Shown: one piece after another, positions 33,985 through 42,447 of the stretch
How the letters are laid out: each line of letters begins with the position of its first letter
Numbering within the stretch: position 1 is the stretch's first letter
Source of the DNA: Henriciella sp.
Lineage (GTDB): Bacteria; Pseudomonadota; Alphaproteobacteria; Caulobacterales; Hyphomonadaceae
Length of the DNA: 45,737 bases
Assembly: GCA_012960415.1 (NCBI GenBank)
Contig: DUBH01000005.1
Coordinates: 1 to 45,737 of the forward strand
Direction: 5' to 3'
Notes under the pieces: model-generated
What the model was told of the DNA's origin: nothing
The model's input: only the letters and a program-made list of their open reading frames with translations
Database searches by the model: none
Made by a program: the position numbers and the translations under genes

Positions 33985-36203
33985 GAGTTCAGCACCTTGT
34001 TGAACCAGAGCACGCTGGCTTCACCCTCTTTGAGCGTGACCTCATCGACGGTGCGACTGTGACGGATGGTGTTGCGAAGATCTGCCAGTTGGGAGAATTT
34101 CTGGCTCAATGCTTCCTTTGTTTTGAACCTGTCAGCAAACCGTTCCCACAGCGCTTTGGAGAGGATCGTGTCCTGCACTTCGCGGAGATCGAAGTGTTCG
34201 AGCACGCCTTCTGCCCTGTCGAACCGGTCTGCGCTGAGCGCCGCATTCTTGCGGAGCGCCCTCTGGATTCGCTCTTGCGCATTACCGAGAAGGTGCGGCG
34301 GGAGCAGCGACGGATCGTTTTCGATGGCTTCAACAATCACTCTTCGCAGCGCGAGTTCAATCTGCTCGATCGAGGCATCAAGCGCTCTTAGGTTTGCTGG
34401 AAGGTCCAGCCGCTCCTTGATGAGCAGGTTCTCGATGCCGTCCAGAAGCGTCCGGTGACGTTCGGCGATGAAATCCTCATAGTCTTCAGGTGTGAAGGGA
34501 TCACGCAGAAGAATGTCCAACGCGGTCTTGCTGATGAAATGAGATTCAAGAATGGCGACCACTGCCGCTTCGCCATTCTCATCGATCAGGTCTGGAAGAT
34601 ATTCATTCGGCAGCTTTTCGCGGATCACATTACGATTGGTGTCGCTGGTGAGGGGCGAGCGGTTGAGAATGGAATTGATTGCTGGGCCGACCTTGTTCTC
34701 GCGTCCCCACCAGGCCGGAACGATATGATGGTCATCGAGATCGCCATAGGGGGGGACATCGCCGCTCATCCAGTCCCGAGCGCCTGCTAGAACGAACAGG
34801 TTGAAGATGGCGCTGTAAATCGAGGAGCCGCGCTTCACTTCGCTGCGCATATCGATGGACCGGTACGACAGCGCAAATTCGTCGATCAGGTCCGGCTTGG
34901 CGTCCTCATGGGCCATCCATTCGCGCATGGCACCGAAATCGCGCGCAGCGGTCGACTCCACTGAACTCGAATACCGGTTCAGAAAGACCGAGGCCCAGTA
35001 CCAAAGCCGGACCTTGCGGCGCGCCGACAACTGCCGCTTGGCGGGCTGCGCGCTGACAAGTGTGTTGATAGCTGCGAACGCTGGAACGATCGACGCATAT
35101 GGAATATAGGCTTGGCCCACTGCGCCATATTCCTGGGGATGACGAAGCAGCGCAATCACCCGTTCCAGCGCATCAACCGCCTGGTTCCAGAGCGTGACGA
35201 ATTCTGAACTGTCCGCGACGAGAATGTCTTGCCTGCGTGTGCCGTCCGGCAATCGAACCGGCTTCTCGACGCCGGGCTGCAGGAAGTAGAGATATTTCGG
35301 CGAGCAATAGCTTTGCCGCAGGATCGACATCACCTGAAGGATGTAGACATTCATTTTCGGCGTTTCGACAAAGCCAAGCCGGTCGCGCGCCTCGCGGTAC
35401 ATGTGCTTGAGCTGGATGTCCTTTGGCTTCATCAGCGCATTCAGCAGGTCGAACACGTCGAGCTGAACGCCTTTGCTGTTGATCTGTGTGAAGATGTCAC
35501 AGACCTTCTCGACACCGATCTCCTTATCGAGCTCAATGTAGGAAATTTGATACTCGTCCAGAATGTCGGAGACTTCATCTTCGAACGGCGTGGCATTCTC
35601 GACATGCGCCATTGCGAGCGCTCGTTCTTCATCGTTCGCAGCGTTCTCAGCGCGCGCCTGCCAGAACTTCTTGTATTCTTCGGTCCAACGGAACAGGGCT
35701 TTACTCCGACCACCGAGAACCGACAAAGGGAACATGTGCCGCTCGAAAAGTGCGGGCTCATTCTCCATCATTGACTGGGTCTTTTTCGACAGCCACTCAT
35801 AGCTAAAAGCATCATCGGTTTCGCCGGCCATGAACTTGTCGACATGGATGAAGTAGATCGCACGCTTGGCGCGGTTCGGCAGGGGCATGTCTGGCGCTAA
35901 GAAAGCATAGTGCATCGCCGTTAGGCGCTGCTGGCCATCAAGGACGATGTATTCGGGCGAGCCGCCGCCCGCGTAGCCATAGAGACCTTCGCAGGCGAGC
36001 AGCTTGATGTTCTGGTCTTTCGCCTTCCAGAGCAGAAGGCTGCCGATATAATAGTCCGAGAAGATCGACCGCATCAGGTCGCGAATGTCCCAGGGCGCCC
36101 ATTCGAATTCACGCTGGAAGTCCGGGATCACGAACCGGCCTTCGCGCATGCGGCCAATCAGCGTGTTGAGGCTGACATGGTCTGGTTTCTGAGCGTCTTT
36201 CAT
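33981..36203 (-). CDS. DUF262 plus HNH (GmrSD-type) restriction-like protein
   Basis: A 740-residue protein with the DUF262 signature: PDFQREFEWAPWDIRDLMRS (27-46) and IVLDGQQRLTAMHY with DGQQR at 89-93, the NTP-binding/hydrolysis motif of GmrS, SspE and BrxU. Around residues 495-530 DDHHIVPAWWG followed by Asn/Arg-rich NSILNRSPLTSDTNRN resembles the DUF1524 His-Asn-His nuclease of GmrD. The fused protein therefore looks like a single-chain type IV, modification-dependent restriction enzyme. The C-terminal ~200 residues are helical and unassigned. It is overlapped by four bases on both sides by hsdS and hsdR, inside a type I operon. Whether it acts alone or with HsdR is unknown. Confidence 0.88.
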   Translation of the reverse strand: MKDAQKPDHVSLNTLIGRMREGRFVIPDFQREFEWAPWDIRDLMRSIFSDYYIGSLLLWKAKDQNIKLLACEGLYGYAGGGSPEYIVLDGQQRLTAMHYAFLAPDMPLPNRAKRAIYFIHVDKFMAGETDDAFSYEWLSKKTQSMMENEPALFERHMFPLSVLGGRSKALFRWTEEYKKFWQARAENAANDEERALAMAHVENATPFEDEVSDILDEYQISYIELDKEIGVEKVCDIFTQINSKGVQLDVFDLLNALMKPKDIQLKHMYREARDRLGFVETPKMNVYILQVMSILRQSYCSPKYLYFLQPGVEKPVRLPDGTRRQDILVADSSEFVTLWNQAVDALERVIALLRHPQEYGAVGQAYIPYASIVPAFAAINTLVSAQPAKRQLSARRKVRLWYWASVFLNRYSSSVESTAARDFGAMREWMAHEDAKPDLIDEFALSYRSIDMRSEVKRGSSIYSAIFNLFVLAGARDWMSGDVPPYGDLDDHHIVPAWWGRENKVGPAINSILNRSPLTSDTNRNVIREKLPNEYLPDLIDENGEAAVVAILESHFISKTALDILLRDPFTPEDYEDFIAERHRTLLDGIENLLIKERLDLPANLRALDASIEQIELALRRVIVEAIENDPSLLPPHLLGNAQERIQRALRKNAALSADRFDRAEGVLEHFDLREVQDTILSKALWERFADRFKTKEALSQKFSQLADLRNTIRHSRTVDEVTLKEGEASVLWFNKVLNS

Positions 36204-37489
36204 GCGCGCATCTCCGCTTCGATGGCGTCGAGGCGCCGGTCTGTGTCTCCCTTGCGGGTGTGTTCGGAAACATCGATCTGGCCAGTCACCGCGGCGGTGA
36301 TCAGAGAGGCGCGGTATTCGCGCAGGCGGTCGATCGATTCTAGAGTTTTGCCTTGAACCGCTCTGAGCTGGGTCGTTTCGCTTTCGATGCGAGATACAAT
36401 TGCGAGTTGTTCTTCTCTGGCCGGCACTGGCAGGAATACGGGAGCAAATCTAACAAACCTGAACCGTGGTGCTCTCTCACGAACGGACGGACAAAGAACG
36501 AATATGTAGTTTCGGCGGGCCATGCACCTTAGGGCGTAGGCGTAGTATTCTGGAACGACTCCCTCGTTACGCGGTCTGCAAACAGCATACTCACCCGTGG
36601 ACTTACCATCGTCTTCCGAGACACCGATAGCTCCAGCAAAAGCATCCATAGTGTGGATGACGAGATCGCCTTTGCAGATGTGCTGATAGCCGACTTCCAA
36701 TTCGGCAAATGTGTATCCTTCAGTCCGGCGTCGAGAACGCAAGCAAACCTGACCATCGCGGAACGCCGTGATGACCTCATCTTCTACTTCGACAGGACGC
36801 TTCATTTCTTTGAACAAAAATTTTGCGCGAACGAGTTGCCAGTCAGTCGGTATCTCTGAAAGCCATGGACTATCGACCGATGTTCGTGCGCGGTGCGGGT
36901 CTTCCGCCCCAGTGGCCAAGAGATCAGCGATATCTGTAATTTTCTGTTTCAGAGCCGCAACCAGCGCCTGCTTCTTCTCCACCAATTGGTCGATGCGGGC
37001 GGTTTCGCGGTCGAGGAAGTCGGCGATGGCGCGCTGGGTCTCGTGGTCGGGAAGTGGAATTTTTACCGCACGGAGCTTGCTCCGAGCGAGTTCGATAAAT
37101 GTTGTGCCTTGTCCTGAAGCCTCAAGCTCTGGTCTTGCAGCGTTCAATGCCCAGAATGCGTATTCCGAAATTATGGGGCCTCGCGGTTCAAGGCCTCTGC
37201 AACCTTGATTGAAACACAGCGGTTGAGTCGCGATGGCCATATGGCCGATCGGCGCTCTGATGCTGAGAATAATTGCACCGGGACGAACCATTTGTGTCCC
37301 GCAGCTTGCGTAACCGCTTGTGGAAATGTTGCGCTGACCGCTTTCGATATAGCGACTCCCCAGTTTACCTAGATCCGCTGGGGTTACCCAAGCCACGTCA
37401 CCGTCCCAGTATTCCTCGTTACCGGACGACGGCGTGGCGCCGTTTTTAATGTCAAATACTGCGCCAATCGGAACATATTGAAAGGTCAT
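36200..37489 (-). CDS. hsdS: Type I restriction enzyme, S (specificity) subunit
   Basis: A 429-residue DNA-recognition subunit. It has two target recognition domains, each followed by a conserved helical spacer: TRD1 (1-~145), first spacer with DFLDRETARIDQLVEKKQAL (~155-195), TRD2 (~205-365), and second spacer with LAIVSRIESETTQLRAV and the end LITAAVTGQIDV (~370-410). Both repeats are complete. The TRD coding DNA (for example 36430-36850) is visibly less G+C-rich than the neighbouring genes, as expected for TRDs exchanged by recombination. The target sequence cannot be read from the protein. Its start overlaps the abi stop by four bases. Confidence 0.95.
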   Translation of the reverse strand: MTFQYVPIGAVFDIKNGATPSSGNEEYWDGDVAWVTPADLGKLGSRYIESGQRNISTSGYASCGTQMVRPGAIILSIRAPIGHMAIATQPLCFNQGCRGLEPRGPIISEYAFWALNAARPELEASGQGTTFIELARSKLRAVKIPLPDHETQRAIADFLDRETARIDQLVEKKQALVAALKQKITDIADLLATGAEDPHRARTSVDSPWLSEIPTDWQLVRAKFLFKEMKRPVEVEDEVITAFRDGQVCLRSRRRTEGYTFAELEVGYQHICKGDLVIHTMDAFAGAIGVSEDDGKSTGEYAVCRPRNEGVVPEYYAYALRCMARRNYIFVLCPSVRERAPRFRFVRFAPVFLPVPAREEQLAIVSRIESETTQLRAVQGKTLESIDRLREYRASLITAAVTGQIDVSEHTRKGDTDRRLDAIEAEMRA

Positions 37490-38394
37490 GCCGCTACCCT
37501 CCAGGCTGGCATCTGCTGCCAGTTTGCGGGGAAGCCCATGGCAGCGGTATCTGCGAGCGGGGTTTCCTCGATCAGCGTGATGAGCTTTCGCCGCCAGTCT
37601 GAGCCGGGCGCGATGATGCCGATGAGATAACCAATGATGGCGAGCGTATTGTACAGGCGGCGGCTAGAAGCTGGGTTCATCGCGAGCTTCAGCGCTGCGG
37701 GTGACTGGGGCAGCTTCATCGTCACCGTGAACTGCTTGTTCCACAGGCGGCCATGATGGGCGCAGATGTTGCGGACATGGGCGAGATGGTGGGCGAGCGA
37801 CACGAGCACTTTCTCGTCCAGCCCATAGGGCTTCGCGATGGTCTGACGGTCCGCACGGAGTTTCAGATTGCCGAGCCATTTTGACAATTGTCCGAGCGAC
37901 ATGACCTCCGCCGCCATCCAGATGGGCGGCAATTCCGGATCGTCATATTTCGCGCGATAGTGTTCGATGAAGGTATCGCGGGAGCGCTCGATTTCGTTGA
38001 TTAGGCTTGCGAGCGCCTTCGCGTAATGATCCTGGCGTCCATACAGGGTGCCATCGATATAGCCATGCGGCCCGTACTTGGTGGCGAGGTGATGCGCCCA
38101 GGCGCCGCGCAGCGAGACCTCGATCCGCTCTACGGCGTCCATGACATGCAGGCGCAGCTGGCGGTCGAAAACATAGAGGGCGACGGCGTCGTCAAAGCTC
38201 GCGCCATTTCTGAACGCATGGTCGCCATCGGCCTCGGCGGCGGTTTCAAAGGGCAGCCAATAGGCCCGCAGCCTGTAATAGCTGATATGGCGCAGATAGT
38301 GCTCTGCCCGCGCGCGGTCCGGCACAGCCATGCCGCGTCGCTCGATCAGCGCGATCTGGTCAGCGATGGAAAGGGCGGGTTTGGTGAACTTCAT
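37486..38394 (-). CDS. Abi_2 (AbiD/AbiF) abortive-infection HEPN protein
   Basis: A 302-residue protein of the Abi_2 family. The N-terminus has the family pattern (SIADQIALIERRGM, then HYLRHISYYRLRAYW at ~32-46), and the middle has VFDRQLRLHVMDAVERIEVS. The HEPN RNase motif R-x4-H is present as Arg208-His213 in HVRNICAHHGRLW, so ribonuclease activity is plausible. Abi_2 proteins stop phage infection by killing or arresting the host, and they are a HEPN family linked in published work to the ancestry of Cas13. It lies between hsdM and hsdS; its stop overlaps hsdS but a 166-base structured gap separates its start from hsdM. Confidence 0.93.
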   Translation of the reverse strand: MKFTKPALSIADQIALIERRGMAVPDRARAEHYLRHISYYRLRAYWLPFETAAEADGDHAFRNGASFDDAVALYVFDRQLRLHVMDAVERIEVSLRGAWAHHLATKYGPHGYIDGTLYGRQDHYAKALASLINEIERSRDTFIEHYRAKYDDPELPPIWMAAEVMSLGQLSKWLGNLKLRADRQTIAKPYGLDEKVLVSLAHHLAHVRNICAHHGRLWNKQFTVTMKLPQSPAALKLAMNPASSRRLYNTLAIIGYLIGIIAPGSDWRRKLITLIEETPLADTAAMGFPANWQQMPAWRVAA

Positions 38395-38560
38395 GCACGC
38401 CCCGCTTTCAATGAAAACAAGGCGCTAAAACGAAGAAACCCGCCAGGGTGCGCAGTGCGAAGCCGAAACTTCGTCCGAGGCGTGGCGGGTCTTATTACGT
38501 CGATATATGGCCCAGCCCGGTTAACATGGCAATAAGCTCGAGCATCAAAATTCTGCGACC
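38395..38560 (-). ncRNA. Candidate AbiF-associated structured RNA upstream of the abi gene
   Basis: Read on the minus strand, this is the only long gap in an otherwise overlapping operon. CCCGCCA (within 38483-38493) pairs with TGGCGGG (within 38433-38445), extended by A-T and G-T pairs to about ten. Inside lies CGAAG/CTTCG with a six-base loop (38458-38473). The right arm runs into TTTCTTCGTTTT, like an intrinsic terminator. A structured RNA (abiF motif) found upstream of Abi_2/AbiF genes has been reported, and RNA antitoxins for AbiF have been described. I have not compared this sequence with that model. Alternatives are a plain attenuator or a terminator after hsdM. Confidence 0.5.
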
Positions 38561-40591
38561 TCATGCCACCACCTCCTTCAGGAGTGCGGCGATGTCGGCC
38601 TCGAGGGTCTTCAGCTCAGCGTCGATCTCCTCGAGCGGGCGCGGCGGGGTATAGGTGTAGAAATATCGGTTGAAATTGATCTCATAGCCGACCCGGCCAA
38701 CCTGTTTGTCACTGTCGTCGGTATAGCTCTGATCGACCCAGGCGTCGGGCGCGAAGGGTTTGACCTCGCGCGCGAAATAATCCCGCCAGTCTTCTTTGAG
38801 CGGCACAAGCTCATGGTCGCGCAGCTGCGTGTCCGGCTCCGGATTACCGTCCTTGTCGCGGCAGATTTCGGCCGTCTCATCCCGCGCGCCAAGCGCCTCG
38901 ACTATGGCCTTCATCACCGGCGAGCCGACTTTGATGCCCTTGGCTTTCAGCGCCTTGTTCAGCGCTTTGAGGAAGACAGCGCGGTCGGTGAAACTCTGAC
39001 CGGAAAAGGCGCTGGCGATGGTGCTGCGGATGGCGTCCTGCTCGGCAGCGTCCAGCTTCTCGAACGCTTTCTGGCCGCTGAGGGCATTGAGCGTTTCTTC
39101 GGTCACATCGAATCGCAGGCGCAGGGGCCGCTCGACGCGGATTTCGCGATAGCCGAAATCGCTGGTGTCGAAGATCTTGGCGACGTCGCCTTCGCCGCTC
39201 TCGCCATTGAGGAAATCGGCATAGAGCCGGACAATCTGGTCGCGCGCCGTTTCGGGGATTTCCCGTCGCTTGGAGCCAAGCGACTTGCGCATGCCGGTCC
39301 AGAAGCGTTCGCCCGACGCGTCGATCAGCTGGACCTTGCCCTCGCGCGCCTTCGGCTTGCGATTGGTCAGGAGCCATACATAGGTCTGGATGCCGGTATT
39401 GTAGAAAAGGTCTGTCGGCAGGGCGACAATCGCCTCGACCCAGTCATTCTCCAGCATCCAGCGGCGGATTTCGCTTTCCCCCGAGCCGGCGCCGCCCGTG
39501 AAGAGCGGCGATCCATTCATGACGATGCCGATGCGCGAGCCGTCCTCGTCGTCACGCATCTTGGAAATCATGTGTTGCAGGAAGAGGAGCTGGCCGTCGG
39601 AAATACGCGGCGTGCCCGCGCCGAACCGCCCGGCATGGCCCTGATTGGCGGCTTCCGCCTTGATCGGGTCCTGATACTTCTTCCAGTCCACGCCATAGGG
39701 CGGATTGGACAGCATGTAGTGGAACTTGCGGTTCCCGTGCGCATCATCGGTAAGCGTATTGCCGAAGGCGATCTGTTCGGGGTTGTGGCCCGTGACCAGC
39801 ATATCGGACTTGCAGATGCCGAAGGATTCGCCGTTGAGCTCCTGCCCGAATAGCTCGACGCGGATCGAATCGTTGAACCGCTTCAAGGCTTCCTCGGCGA
39901 GGGCCAGCATGCCGCCCGTGCCGCAGGCCGGGTCGTAAATCTGCCTGATGATGCCGCGCCGGGTGAGCTTGGTGTCGTCATTGGCGATCAGAAGTTCGAC
40001 AATCAGCCGGATCACCTCGCGCGGCGTGAAATGCTCCCCCGCCGTCTCATTGGAGATTTCCGAGAAGCGCCGGATCAGTTCCTCGAACAGATAGCCCATC
40101 TCGATATTGGTGACGGCGGATGGGTGCAGGTCGATCTCACAGAACCGCTCGAACACTTGCCAGAGAATCTTGCCGTCATTCAGCCGTTTGAGCTGTTCGG
40201 TGAACAGGAACTTCTCAAGGAAGATGTCACGCACATTGGGCGAGAAACAGCGGATATAGTCGATGAGGTTGGCATGCAGCTGCCGGGCGTCCTGCCCGCG
40301 CAGCTTGTCGAAGGTGAGCTCTGACGTGTTGTAGACCTTGATCCCGTCGCCGGCCGCTCCAAACAGGATCATGTCCTGCGTCTCTTCATCGACGCCTTTG
40401 GGCAGCGATTTGTGAGCGGCGAGCACCGCCGTCTTGGTCGGCTCCAGGATGCAGTCCAGTCGCCGCATGACCACGAAGGGCAGGATCACCTTGCCATATT
40501 CCGATTGCTTGAAATCCCCACGCAGGATTTCAGCGATCGACCAGACGAACCCGCTGAGCGATTTGATGTCGGGTGTTGCACTGGCCGTCAT
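38561..40591 (-). CDS. hsdM: Type I restriction enzyme, M (N6-adenine methyltransferase) subunit
   Basis: A 676-residue modification subunit. The N-terminal helical HsdM domain starts with LSGFVWSIAEILRGDFKQSE. SAM motif I is DPACGTGGML (220-229) and the catalytic motif IV is NPPY (296-299), the N6-adenine type. The protein is longer than classical HsdM (~500-530); the extra C-terminal ~150 residues include YTPPRPLEEIDAELKTLEAD, seen in the long HsdM class that pairs with DUF262-containing or large HsdR operons. It methylates host DNA with HsdS. Its start overlaps the HTH gene stop by four bases. Confidence 0.95.
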   Translation of the reverse strand: MTASATPDIKSLSGFVWSIAEILRGDFKQSEYGKVILPFVVMRRLDCILEPTKTAVLAAHKSLPKGVDEETQDMILFGAAGDGIKVYNTSELTFDKLRGQDARQLHANLIDYIRCFSPNVRDIFLEKFLFTEQLKRLNDGKILWQVFERFCEIDLHPSAVTNIEMGYLFEELIRRFSEISNETAGEHFTPREVIRLIVELLIANDDTKLTRRGIIRQIYDPACGTGGMLALAEEALKRFNDSIRVELFGQELNGESFGICKSDMLVTGHNPEQIAFGNTLTDDAHGNRKFHYMLSNPPYGVDWKKYQDPIKAEAANQGHAGRFGAGTPRISDGQLLFLQHMISKMRDDEDGSRIGIVMNGSPLFTGGAGSGESEIRRWMLENDWVEAIVALPTDLFYNTGIQTYVWLLTNRKPKAREGKVQLIDASGERFWTGMRKSLGSKRREIPETARDQIVRLYADFLNGESGEGDVAKIFDTSDFGYREIRVERPLRLRFDVTEETLNALSGQKAFEKLDAAEQDAIRSTIASAFSGQSFTDRAVFLKALNKALKAKGIKVGSPVMKAIVEALGARDETAEICRDKDGNPEPDTQLRDHELVPLKEDWRDYFAREVKPFAPDAWVDQSYTDDSDKQVGRVGYEINFNRYFYTYTPPRPLEEIDAELKTLEADIAALLKEVVA

Positions 40592-40785
40592 GTATCCTTG
40601 TCCCCCTTGGCGCGCTTGCGCGCATCTTCGTCAATCCAGGCATCGATCTCACCCTTGCGGAACCGCCAGGAGCCGCCGACCTTGAAGCCTGGTATCTTGC
40701 GCTCGGAGGCCAGCCGGTAGGCGGTTTTCTCCGTAATGCGCAGATATTCCGCCACTTCCTTGATGGTCAGAATGTCGGTTTCCAT
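40588..40785 (-). CDS. Excisionase-family HTH regulator of the defence operon
   Basis: A 65-residue DNA-binding protein of the excisionase/MerR-like HTH class: ILTIKEVAEYLRITEKTAYR, then KIPGFKVGGSWRFRKGEIDAWI. The ATG at 40783-40785 is preferred because it starts the domain at once and has AAGGGGCGG upstream; a longer reading adds 50 residues without conserved features. It is the first gene of the defence operon, overlapping hsdM by four bases, so it most likely controls that operon. Confidence 0.9.
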   Translation of the reverse strand: METDILTIKEVAEYLRITEKTAYRLASERKIPGFKVGGSWRFRKGEIDAWIDEDARKRAKGDKDT

Positions 40786-41132
40786 GACCGCCCCTTGAGC
40801 CGAAATCAGCCTGTTTGAGAAAATTAGGCAGAATCGGGAAATAGCACAACCGGGAAACGGCGTTGGGGTGTCGCTCGCGTTCAGCGTGCTCACATGGCCA
40901 CCCCAGCCTCCCTCCGCCTCAATATCTGTTCCCATCAGTCAGGTGGGCGGACGGTGCGTCTGCCAGAGCGCGGTCGTCGCGCAAGGGGGCGGGACTTTGT
41001 CATCTCTCATCGTCTTTTGGCGTCATACCTACAGCTTCCCCTTGCGCGCCGCCCTGATGCGCTCCGGCTGAGCACCTCCTCGCCGCCCACCCGACTGTCG
41101 GGCAAAGAACGAGGGCGGGGAAGGAGACTGAC
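40786..41132. other. Divergent control region between the defence and ardA operons
   Basis: No gene is supported in these 347 bases. They contain the putative leftward promoter at 40821-40849, a five-base stem with three-base loop (CCCGA-CTG-TCGGG, about 41090-41102) just upstream of ardA, and CCTGATGCGCTCCG (41053-41066), which matches 14 bases of the direct repeat that flanks the mercury cassette. The ardA ribosome-binding site GGGGAAGGAG ends the region. Confidence 0.5.
40821..40849 (-). promoter_or_regulatory. Possible sigma-70 promoter of the defence operon
   Basis: On the minus strand TTGTGC (complement of 40844-40849) and TAATTT (complement of 40821-40826) are separated by 17 bases, about 36 bases upstream of the regulator ATG. 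The -10 match is weak, so this is a positional guess supported by ideal spacing. Confidence 0.35.
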
Positions 41133-41699
41133 ATGACTGACCAACTCGCAAACGCTGCACCTCTTGCAGCCAGCGCTGCACCCGCGCGACCCGATAGCCC
41201 GCGCATCTACGTGGCATGCCTTGCAGCCTACAATTCCGGCTGCCTGCATGGCCGATGGATCGAGGCGACCACCCCTGACGAGATTTGGGAACAGGTTCGC
41301 GCCATGCTGGCGGACTCACCGGAGCCCGACGCCGAAGAATGGGCGATCCACGATTATGAAGGCTTCGAGGGCGCGAACCTTTCCGAATACGCCTCATTCG
41401 AAACCGTGTGCGCGCTTGCCGATTTCATCGAGGAACATGGCGAGCTTGGCGCGAAACTCATGAGTCATTTCGGCGACGATCTCGCCGAGGCGCGCGCCGC
41501 CTTCGAGGACTATGCGGGCAAGTATCGCAGCGCGGCGGACTTTGCCGAACAGCTGCACGAGGACACGGGAACCGAGATTCCCGAAAGCCTTCGCTACTAT
41601 ATCGACTGGCAGGCCCTTGCCCGCGACATGGCGCTGAATGGCGAGATCATGGTGTTCCAGACGGGCTTCGATGAAGTCCACATTTTCTGGTCACGATAG
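41133..41699 (+). CDS. ardA: Antirestriction protein ArdA
   Basis: A 188-residue acidic DNA mimic that blocks type I restriction enzymes, protecting incoming conjugative DNA. The ArdA pattern is clear: PRIYVACLAAYNSGCLHGRW (~24-43), EEWAIHDYEGF, and RYYIDWQALARDMALNGEI near the C-terminus, with many Asp/Glu between. The first ~22 residues are an Ala/Pro-rich extension. AAGGAG precedes the ATG. It leads a rightward operon of four genes and sits beside the element's own type I system, which it could in principle inhibit. Confidence 0.95.
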   Translation: MTDQLANAAPLAASAAPARPDSPRIYVACLAAYNSGCLHGRWIEATTPDEIWEQVRAMLADSPEPDAEEWAIHDYEGFEGANLSEYASFETVCALADFIEEHGELGAKLMSHFGDDLAEARAAFEDYAGKYRSAADFAEQLHEDTGTEIPESLRYYIDWQALARDMALNGEIMVFQTGFDEVHIFWSR

Positions 41700-41713
41700 C
41701 GGAGGGCTTGGAC

Positions 41714-41926
41714 ATGACTCCCGAAACCACCCGCTATCGCTTCACTTTGGAAGAACTGCAGCAGGCTGACGACTGGTCAGAAGGCTTCTGCTTGGCCTGC
41801 CGCGCCCCGCGCGAGTGCTGCGAACCCGATGCGAGCGCTTATCCATGCGACGAATGCGGCGAACATGCCGTCTACGGCCCGCACTGGATCGCGATTGCCG
41901 GACTCTTCACGGAGGGCGCACGATGA
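41714..41926 (+). CDS. Small Cys-rich protein, function unknown
   Basis: A 70-residue protein with CLACRAPRECCEP followed by YPCDECGEHAVYG. These Cys pairs (CxxC, CC, CxxC) suggest a small zinc-binding fold. I do not recognise the family. GGAGGG precedes an in-frame TTG (41708) and ATG (41714); the ATG is chosen. Its stop overlaps the next start by four bases, so it belongs to the ardA operon. Confidence 0.68.
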   Translation: MTPETTRYRFTLEELQQADDWSEGFCLACRAPRECCEPDASAYPCDECGEHAVYGPHWIAIAGLFTEGAR

Positions 41927-42399
41927 CCTTCACGCAACGCTTCCAGAACTTTGTCTGCGAGGGCGACAGCATCTCTTGCGAGGTCGCAGGCTTCGAGATC
42001 ACCGCGCGGATTGTGCGCGATGATTGTCCCGATGCGCCCGACGAGCGCCAGGACGGATTCTGGCCATCACTCTACAAGGACGCACCGGGATTTATCGGTC
42101 CCGGTCCGAACCATCGCCAGCGCTTCGCCGAGGCGCAGGCCCGCGCCGAAGCCGTCATGGAAGCATGGCGCACGGATGAATGGTTCTATTGCGGGATCGT
42201 TCTGTCCGTGGCGCTGGAGGGTGTCACGCTGGACGCCCATGCCGCCAGCCTTTGGGGCATCGAAGCGAACTATCCGGGTAGCGACAATGCCTATCTCACC
42301 AAGGTCGCGCAGGAGCTTCTGCCCGAAGCCTTGGACGCAGGGCGCGCCGCCGCCCGCCGCCTTTGCGCGGCGCTGGAAACCAGCGGGGTGCGCGCGTGA
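41923..42399 (+). CDS. Plasmid-type hypothetical protein
   Basis: A 158-residue soluble protein. The first half has FEITARIVRDDCPDAPDERQ and the second WFYCGIVLSVALEGVTLD with ASLWGIEANYPGSDNAYLT. I recall this second motif from small proteins encoded near antirestriction genes on plasmids and ICEs, but I know of no function. The start is fixed by the ATGA overlap with the preceding gene. It is followed 48 bases later by the ParB-family gene. Confidence 0.7.
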   Translation: MTFTQRFQNFVCEGDSISCEVAGFEITARIVRDDCPDAPDERQDGFWPSLYKDAPGFIGPGPNHRQRFAEAQARAEAVMEAWRTDEWFYCGIVLSVALEGVTLDAHAASLWGIEANYPGSDNAYLTKVAQELLPEALDAGRAAARRLCAALETSGVRA

Positions 42400-42447
42400 C
42401 GGCGCGCCCCCAATCCACAAACCCCTCAATCGAAAAGGAGCCAGATC

